NCBI GenBank assembly: GCA_035649575.1
Contig: DASRJH010000220.1
Coordinates: 1-10,759, forward strand
Reading direction: 5' to 3'
Source: DASVAL01 sp035649575
GTDB taxonomy: Bacteria > Planctomycetota > UBA1135 > UBA2386
DNA: 10,759 bases
The first letter of the stretch is position 1. Each line of letters opens with the position of its first letter. Below are positions 1-6,018 of the stretch, one piece after another. The notes below the pieces were generated by a model. The model saw only the letters and a program-made list of their open reading frames with translations, was not told the origin of the DNA and ran no database searches. The position numbers and the translations under genes were made by a program.

Positions 1-652
1 GCCCGAGCATCTCGGCGAGTTCGGGCGCCCACACGCCGGTCGCGTTGACGACGGTACGGGTGCCGATCGCACCGTCCGCCGTGCGCACGGCGGTGATGCG
101 GTCGCCGTCGCGGTCGAAACCGAGCACGGCGCAATGCGAACGCACGACGAGATTGCTGTTGGCAAGCCGGGCTTCGCGCAACATCGCGCTGCATGCGGGC
201 ATCGGCAGCACGACGCCGTCGCCCGGGTAATACAGCGCGCCCGGCAGGTCGTGCGCGAGCCCGGGCTCGAGCTCACGCAGCTGCGTCGGATCGAGGATGT
301 CGGCGCGGTCGCCGTTGTCGACGAACTGCTGCCGCAGCGCCGGCAGCAGCTCGAGATCCTGCTCCGTCTCGGCGAGGTAGAGCGCCCCGGTCGGGTTGTA
401 GTCGAAGCCGCCTTGCCGCGATTGCAGTTCGCGCCACAGCCGCACGCTGCTCGCCGAGAACGCGTACTGCTGCCGGTCGTCGGGCGTCACCATGAGATGC
501 CCCATGCACGACCCCGACGTGGCACCGGCAATCGGGCCGCGATCGAGCAGCACGATGCGCGTCGAGCGAGGCAGCAGCAGCGCCAGGTGGTGGACCACCG
601 AGCAGCCGATGATGCCGCCGCCGATCACGACGAGGTCCGCAGTTTCGGCCAT
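1..652 (-). CDS. FAD-dependent oxidoreductase, DAO family (3' part cut off by window edge)
   Basis: The visible N-terminal 217 residues start at the ATG at 652 and run off the window. Residues 7-20 form a Rossmann beta-alpha-beta motif with the dinucleotide signature GGGIIG (11-16). The second strand, IVLLDR, ends in acidic Asp37, which fits FAD-ribose binding. ATSGS (44-48) matches the conserved segment after it, and VVNATGVWAPEL (201-212) is the ATG-type motif of the D-amino-acid oxidase (DAO) fold. The family includes glycine and sarcosine oxidases, D-amino-acid dehydrogenases and glycerol-3-phosphate dehydrogenase, all oxidising amines or alcohols through FAD. The substrate-determining C-terminal half is missing, so I do not name a substrate. 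There is no signal peptide, so it is probably cytoplasmic or peripherally membrane-bound. It diverges from the M19 peptidase gene across 122 bp. I see no clear ribosome binding site before the start. Confidence 0.88.
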   Translation of the reverse strand, partial: MAETADLVVIGGGIIGCSVVHHLALLLPRSTRIVLLDRGPIAGATSGSCMGHLMVTPDDRQQYAFSASSVRLWRELQSRQGGFDYNPTGALYLAETEQDLELLPALRQQFVDNGDRADILDPTQLRELEPGLAHDLPGALYYPGDGVVLPMPACSAMLREARLANSNLVVRSHCAVLGFDRDGDRITAVRTADGAIGTRTVVNATGVWAPELAEMLG

Positions 653-774
653 CGAGGGGCGACGATGATGCCGCGCGGGCGCGCGGACGCAACGAAGCAC
701 CCGATGTCCCAGCCGCACCTGGCAAACCTCATCGGGGACTGGCCATCGACGCGCTCGAGCGCTACGCCTGCGGC
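653..774. promoter_or_regulatory. Divergent intergenic region between oxidoreductase and M19 peptidase genes
   Basis: Both promoters should lie in these 122 bp unless they extend into the genes. A 6-bp GC hairpin (stems 671-676 and 681-686, loop GGGC) sits 18 bp before the oxidoreductase start, and a 12-bp palindrome lies nearer the peptidase start. I find no convincing -35/-10 pair. TGGCAA at 719-724 recalls half of a sigma-54 site, but its -12 GC element is not in register. Confidence 0.4.
751..762. repeat. Perfect 12-bp palindrome upstream of M19 peptidase gene
   Basis: The sequence GCGCTCGAGCGC is its own reverse complement. It ends 12 bp before the peptidase start codon at 775. The position would suit an operator for a dimeric regulator or a hairpin in the leader. 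GC-rich DNA produces such palindromes by chance fairly often, so function is uncertain. Confidence 0.4.
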
Positions 775-2076
<1,302 letters not shown>

Positions 2077-2101
2077 GCCACAGGCCGGGGCGAGCGCGCG
2101 T

Positions 2102-3097
2102 TCACTCCTGCGTTTCGTCGACGACGGGCGCCAACCCGGCGATCTCGACGAACTTCGGCACGTTGACCTCGCGTTCGTCGCCGTGAATGTCGACCCAGAC
2201 TTCTTCGATGGCCACGCATTCGCCTGCACGCCATTGCGTGCGCACGAAGTAGGAAAGTTCGTCGCCATCGTCGGTCTGGCGCACGCGCGGCACATAGGCC
2301 GTGTTGAGGAACAGCGTGTCGCCGCGGCGCACGAACCGCGTGCGCTCGGCCCCGCGCGGATGCACGACACGATGGTGCATGTGGCCCGCGATCACGGCGC
2401 GCACGCGCAGGCCGAAACCCTCGATGCGCTGGAGCGCGAGCGCGAGGTCGCGATCGCCCCAGTCGCCGCCTGGCTTGCCGAAGTCCTTGCCGAAGATGTC
2501 GCTCGTCTCGCCACCGAGCCCCATCGGGCCGTTGTGCGCCAGGATCACGAGGTCGCGATGCTGGGCGTTCCGCGCCGCATCGACGATCGCCGCCGCCGAC
2601 TGCCGCATCGTGTGGATCCCATAGATCTCGTCGTACAGCTCGGGGCTGCGCAGGCTCGGCCCGCCCCACGAGAAGGGCCGCGCCCCGATCACCGACAAGC
2701 CCGCGTCCGGCACTTCGCGCACCGCGTAAGCGATGTGGTCTTCTCCGAACGCCGCGAGCACTTCACGCAGCTTCTGCGTGCTACCCTTGCGGCCAAAGCT
2801 CTGCCACGCGTCGTGGTTGCCGAGGATGACCGCCTTCGGCACGGGCAGCGCGGCGACGAGGCGCGCGATCTCGACGTCCTCGTCCCCGAGATCGCCCACG
2901 AACAAGGCAAGGTCAGGGCGCGTGCGCTCGAGGAAGATCGAGTCTGCATTGCGCCACCAGCGGTGCACGTCGCCGATGACGGTCAGCGTGGCAAGGGAGT
3001 CTGAAGGTAGGGAAGACAAGCGGGGGAAGGTAGCGTTCGAAGCGCCCTGAGTATCGCGTGATTCGCCCAGGAAGTGCGATCGGACAAGACGCGGCAC
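2102..3097 (-). CDS. Calcineurin-like metallophosphoesterase
   Basis: With the start chosen here the protein has 331 residues. The metallophosphoesterase motifs appear in order: GDVH (42-45), GDLGDED (68-74), GNHD (93-96), AHNGP (187-191) and GHMHH (238-242). These supply the usual two-metal ligand set. The spacing and the HNGPMGLG segment resemble an uncharacterised cyanobacterial/plant-type family (I believe TIGR04168). Substrate is unknown, and there is no signal peptide or membrane segment. Start choice: an ATG at 3175 keeps the frame open but would overlap the upstream methyltransferase by 61 bp with non-conserved sequence. A GTG at 3097 has GGGAGG (3108-3113) ten bases upstream, directly after that gene's stop codon, so I prefer it. 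A TTG at 3019, close to the first domain strand, is the shortest alternative. It is probably co-transcribed with the methyltransferase gene. Confidence 0.87.
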   Translation of the reverse strand: MPRLVRSHFLGESRDTQGASNATFPRLSSLPSDSLATLTVIGDVHRWWRNADSIFLERTRPDLALFVGDLGDEDVEIARLVAALPVPKAVILGNHDAWQSFGRKGSTQKLREVLAAFGEDHIAYAVREVPDAGLSVIGARPFSWGGPSLRSPELYDEIYGIHTMRQSAAAIVDAARNAQHRDLVILAHNGPMGLGGETSDIFGKDFGKPGGDWGDRDLALALQRIEGFGLRVRAVIAGHMHHRVVHPRGAERTRFVRRGDTLFLNTAYVPRVRQTDDGDELSYFVRTQWRAGECVAIEEVWVDIHGDEREVNVPKFVEIAGLAPVVDETQE

Positions 3098-3114
3098 CCA
3101 TCTCGCGCCTCCCG

Positions 3115-3852
3115 CTACTCCATGGCTGTGGAGCGGGCTCGCGGACGCACGACGCGGCTCAGCGCAACCAGCCATGCCCGGACCTCCTGCTCGGTCAGAC
3201 GCGCGCGGTAGAACGGCTGCATCAGCTCGCCGATCGCTTCACCGGGCCGGCTCTTGTCCGCCCACGCCGACTGCATGAGTGCGTCCCGGAGCAACCGTTC
3301 CAGATGCCGCATCAAGCAAGCACTGGCCATCGCCGGCGGCGCCGCTGCGGTGGCCATGCCGATGTCAAGTTCACGCTGCGTCGCCGCAGCGAAGAGTTCC
3401 GCGGCGTAAACGAGGACCGCCTGGGCCAGGTTCAGCGAGGATTGCTCCGGGGCGACCGGGATCATCGAGACGTCGTGGCAACGCAGGATCTCGCGATTGC
3501 CGAGGCCGCTCTCCTCGCAGCCGAACAGCAGCGTCGGCGCCCCACGTTCCGCGGCCAGCTCAGCGACCTGGCGCGGCGTCAGCAGGGACTGGCCCGGCAG
3601 CGGGCGGTTCGTGGTGCCGACGATCCACGTGGCGTCCGCGAATGCCTGCTCGAGGCGATCGACGGTCGCGACTCCTTCGAGCACATCGCCGGCATGCACC
3701 GCCATGCGCCAGGCATCGGTCCACGAGCCGATGCGCGGGGCGACGAGGGTCAGGCGGCGCATGCCGAAGTTCTTCATGGCGCGCGCGACGGCGCCGAGGT
3801 TCGAGGCCCGCCGCGGCTGCACCAGCACGACATGAGTGGCGTCGAGTTGCAT
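3115..3852 (-). CDS. TrmH/TrmJ-family RNA 2'-O-ribose methyltransferase
   Basis: The 245-residue protein has the SPOUT (SpoU) knot methyltransferase signature. Motif 1 is VLVQPRRASNLGAVARAMKN, with the conserved Asn18 and Arg24. Motif 2 is LLFGCEESGLGN (108-119). Motif 3 is IPVAPEQSSLNLAQAV (131-146), with the Ser-Leu-Asn AdoMet-knot residues at 139-141. The long C-terminal helical extension is typical of TrmJ, which 2'-O-methylates tRNA position 32 using AdoMet as a dimer. Other SpoU relatives cannot be excluded, so I give no symbol. It is cytoplasmic. The ATG at 3852 places motif 1 at the expected distance from the N-terminus, and an AAGGA lies about 14 bases upstream, rather far. The metallophosphoesterase gene follows, probably in the same transcript. 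The sigma-54 activator gene lies 92 bp upstream on the same strand. Confidence 0.93.
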   Translation of the reverse strand: MQLDATHVVLVQPRRASNLGAVARAMKNFGMRRLTLVAPRIGSWTDAWRMAVHAGDVLEGVATVDRLEQAFADATWIVGTTNRPLPGQSLLTPRQVAELAAERGAPTLLFGCEESGLGNREILRCHDVSMIPVAPEQSSLNLAQAVLVYAAELFAAATQRELDIGMATAAAPPAMASACLMRHLERLLRDALMQSAWADKSRPGEAIGELMQPFYRARLTEQEVRAWLVALSRVVRPRARSTAME

Positions 3853-3944
3853 TGGTAGATCTCTGGTCCTTCCCCGCGCGTTGGCGAGGGGTGCGCGTCA
3901 CGACGCACCATTGGCTCATGCTACGCGGCCATCACCGCCCGACT
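3853..3944 (-). terminator. Intergenic hairpin between activator and methyltransferase genes (weak terminator candidate)
   Basis: This 92-bp gap lies after the activator stop codon and before the methyltransferase start. It holds an imperfect GC-rich stem (3872-3877 with 3884-3890, one bulged A at 3887, loop 3878-3883) and a second 5-bp stem (3891-3895 with 3904-3908). Neither is followed by a T-run on the minus strand, so intrinsic termination is doubtful. A promoter for the methyltransferase operon may also lie here, but I cannot identify one. Confidence 0.28.
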
Positions 3945-5810
3945 TCACGCTTCGAGCAGACCGTGCCGCACGAGCTTCTCGCGATACGTCGTCCGCGGCA
4001 CGCCGAACAGATCCGCCGCACGCGTGAGGTTGCCGTTCGCTTCCGCGAGCGTGCGCTGCAGTGCTGCCTTCTCCTGCGCCTCGAGGCGCTCCTTCCACGT
4101 GGCGGCTCCCGCGTCCGACCGCACCGGCTCCGGGGCAGGCGCCGCGGCCGCGTTGGCCGCGCTTCGCTCGTGGCGCCGGTCGAGATCGAGGTGGGCCTCG
4201 AGGATCGTGGATCCACCCGCGCGCAGCGCCGCGCCCTTGAGCACGTGCCGCAGCTCGCGGATGTTGCCGCGCCAGGGTTCGGTGGAGAGCGCCAACTCCG
4301 CCTCGGGCGACAGTGCAGGCACCTCGGCGTAGCCGAGTTCCTCCGCAGCTTCGGTCAGGAACCGCGTTGCGAGGCCACGCACATCCTCGCGTCGATCGCG
4401 CAGCGCCGGCAATACGATCTCGAGTTCGCGCAGCCGGTAGTAGAGGTCTTCGCGGAAGCGACCCTCGCGCGCCATGCGCTCGAGATCCTGGTGCGTCGCC
4501 GCGAGGATGCGCACGTCGACGCGGGTCTGGCGGCGTCCGCCGATCGGCACCACGATGCGATCCTGCAAGACGCGCAGGATCTTGGCCTGCAGCTCGAGCG
4601 CCATGTCGCCGATCTCGTCGAGGAAGATCGTGCCGCCGTGCGCTTCTTCGAAGTGGCCGCGCCGAGCCTGCATCGCGCCTGTGAACGAACCCTTCTCGTG
4701 GCCGAACAGCATGCTCTCCATGAGCTGTTCGGGGATCGCGGCGCAGTTGACGGGCACGAACGGCCCCTTGCTGCGGCGCGAGAGCTCGTGCAACGCTCGT
4801 GCAATGACCTCCTTGCCGGTCCCGGTCTCGCCACGCAACAACACCGTGTAGTCGGCCGGCGCATAGAGTTTGACCCGTTGCACCATGTCCGCACACGCGG
4901 GGCTCTTCGTCTCGAGCGCCCAATGTGGCGCTTGCGACGTGACCGCTTCCCGATCGAGCAGACTGCGCACGAGCACGCGGTTGCCCAACGCGGTCGCGAG
5001 GATGCGACTGCAGAACGCGACACGCTGCAGGTCTTCGGCGGACAACACGGCCCCATCGCGCGTACAGTCGGCGTAGAACACGCCGAGGTTCTTGCCGAGC
5101 GCCTGGATCGGCAGGGCCACTGCCGACGAGATGCCTTCGCTGCGGATGCTGTGGAAGGTCCGCGCGATCGGGTCCGACGCGGCCACGGGCACGTGCACGA
5201 CGCGTCCGGCCTCACGGACCTGTTCGACGAGCGACCGGCTCACGCGGAACGCCCGCCGATCCTCGGGCCGGCTCATGAAGAACGACTGCGGGCCATCGTC
5301 ACCGTCCAGCACGACGTGCACGCGGTCGGCGCCGGTCGCGCGCAGGATCGCAGCCATGGCTGCGGGGATCATCTGCTCCTGGCTCTTGAGACCTTCGAGG
5401 TGGTCGGCCATCTCCATGAAGGTCCGATACCAGGCGCCGACTGGCGAACCCGGCGCGACGCCCAGCGTAGCGGGGTCGATCGCCACGATCTCGTCGCCGG
5501 TGGCATCGGCGCGAAACCGCAGTTTCACGAGCGCAGGCCCGAGGTTCAGCACGTCGCCGTCGAGGAAGTTCTCGAATCGCGACCCGATGGTCCCGGTCGC
5601 ACAGCGGATCGGGAACGGCAGCCCGGGTTCGGCCCGGACGCGCAGCCGGCCATGGTCGTCGCGGGCCACTTCGAGCACGCGCCCGAATACGCCCGGAAGG
5701 TCCAGCGTAACCTCGCAGCCCGATCGCGCGCCCCCGATCCAGAACGTGTCGGTATCCATCTCGACTTCGCGAGAGCCCGAACGATCCGTGATCTCCAGAT
5801 TGAGCGGCAT
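3945..5810 (-). CDS. Sigma-54 interacting transcriptional activator with FHA-like and GAF domains
   Basis: This 621-residue bacterial enhancer-binding protein would use ATP hydrolysis to open promoters bound by sigma-54 RNA polymerase. Residues 1-100 resemble an FHA fold (FWIGGARSGCEVTLD, then a C-terminal LDGDVLNLGP), but the phosphothreonine-contacting Ser-x-x-His is missing. Residues about 140-280 look like a GAF sensory domain. The AAA+ core shows Walker A GETGTGKE (327-334), the sigma-54-contact loop GSFTGA (374-379; usually GAFTGA), Walker B IFLDEIGD (395-402), the arginine-finger region FREDLYYRL (452-460) and GNIREL (515-520). A Fis-type helix-turn-helix occupies about 580-620. There is no response-regulator receiver domain, so control probably comes through the N-terminal domains. 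The ATG at 5810 has no Shine-Dalgarno. The gene diverges from the kinase gene, a plausible signalling partner. Confidence 0.95.
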   Translation of the reverse strand: MPLNLEITDRSGSREVEMDTDTFWIGGARSGCEVTLDLPGVFGRVLEVARDDHGRLRVRAEPGLPFPIRCATGTIGSRFENFLDGDVLNLGPALVKLRFRADATGDEIVAIDPATLGVAPGSPVGAWYRTFMEMADHLEGLKSQEQMIPAAMAAILRATGADRVHVVLDGDDGPQSFFMSRPEDRRAFRVSRSLVEQVREAGRVVHVPVAASDPIARTFHSIRSEGISSAVALPIQALGKNLGVFYADCTRDGAVLSAEDLQRVAFCSRILATALGNRVLVRSLLDREAVTSQAPHWALETKSPACADMVQRVKLYAPADYTVLLRGETGTGKEVIARALHELSRRSKGPFVPVNCAAIPEQLMESMLFGHEKGSFTGAMQARRGHFEEAHGGTIFLDEIGDMALELQAKILRVLQDRIVVPIGGRRQTRVDVRILAATHQDLERMAREGRFREDLYYRLRELEIVLPALRDRREDVRGLATRFLTEAAEELGYAEVPALSPEAELALSTEPWRGNIRELRHVLKGAALRAGGSTILEAHLDLDRRHERSAANAAAAPAPEPVRSDAGAATWKERLEAQEKAALQRTLAEANGNLTRAADLFGVPRTTYREKLVRHGLLEA

Positions 5811-5811
5811 T

Positions 5812-5860
5812 GTCGGATTATCGCCAGTCTACCCGGGGCGAGGAGCCCCGGCGTCGGATT
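5812..5860. repeat. Direct repeat pair flanking a hairpin, next to the activator start
   Basis: GTCGGATT occurs at 5812-5819 and again at 5853-5860, 41 bp apart, or about four helical turns. Between them is a perfect 7-bp inverted repeat, CCGGGGC (5833-5839) and GCCCCGG (5845-5851), with a 5-base loop. A shortened copy, GTCGGA, recurs at 5889-5894. The arrangement would suit an upstream activator site or operator in the divergent promoter region. That role is inferred. Confidence 0.45.
5817..5822 (-). promoter_or_regulatory. Possible -10 element giving a leaderless activator transcript
   Basis: Read on the minus strand, these bases are GATAAT, ending six bases before the activator ATG at 5810. 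A transcript starting at the usual distance would begin at the ATG itself. There is no recognisable -35 hexamer at the expected spacing. The element overlaps the first GTCGGATT repeat, so a protein bound there could block it. Confidence 0.22.
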
Positions 5861-5901
5861 CCCGTCGCACCACCGTTCCACCAACACAGTCGGACACCGT
5901 C

Positions 5902-5917
5902 TGGTAACCTCCTCGCA
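5902..5917 (+). promoter_or_regulatory. Possible sigma-54 (-24/-12) promoter for the kinase gene
   Basis: TGGTAACCTCCTCGCA matches 8 of the 11 informative positions of the sigma-54 consensus TGGCAC-N5-TTGCA. The near-invariant GG (5903-5904) and GC (5915-5916) are exactly ten bases apart. Transcription would start near 5928, about 90 bases before the kinase ATG. The adjacent gene encodes a sigma-54 activator, which raises the prior. A weaker 6-of-11 match at 5932-5947, and a 7-of-11 match on the other strand near 5979-5994, show how easily GC-rich DNA mimics this site. Confidence 0.35.
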
Positions 5918-5921
5918 GTCC

Positions 5922-5970
5922 TCACCACCCCTGGCGGTCGACCCGCCCCGGACCTGTTTCACCACCCCCC
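5922..5970. repeat. Pair of 10-bp direct repeats in the kinase upstream region
   Basis: TCACCACCCC occurs at 5922-5931 and again at 5959-5968, 37 bp apart. The shorter core CACCAC also appears at 5868-5873 and at 6012-6017, just before the kinase ATG. They lie downstream of the possible -24/-12 promoter, so they would be in the leader or act as a repressor site. They may simply reflect C-rich composition. Confidence 0.35.
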
Positions 5971-6018
5971 GGCCAAGCTCGCGACGCGCCAGCCGAGCCG
6001 GTTCGGGTATCCACCACA

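Noticed and set aside
671..686. GC hairpin before the oxidoreductase gene as a terminator
   Set aside because: It lies upstream of both divergent genes rather than after one, and has no T-run.
5932..5947. Second sigma-54-like site upstream of the kinase
   Set aside because: GG and GC are ten bases apart, but only 6 of 11 consensus positions match, as expected by chance in GC-rich DNA.
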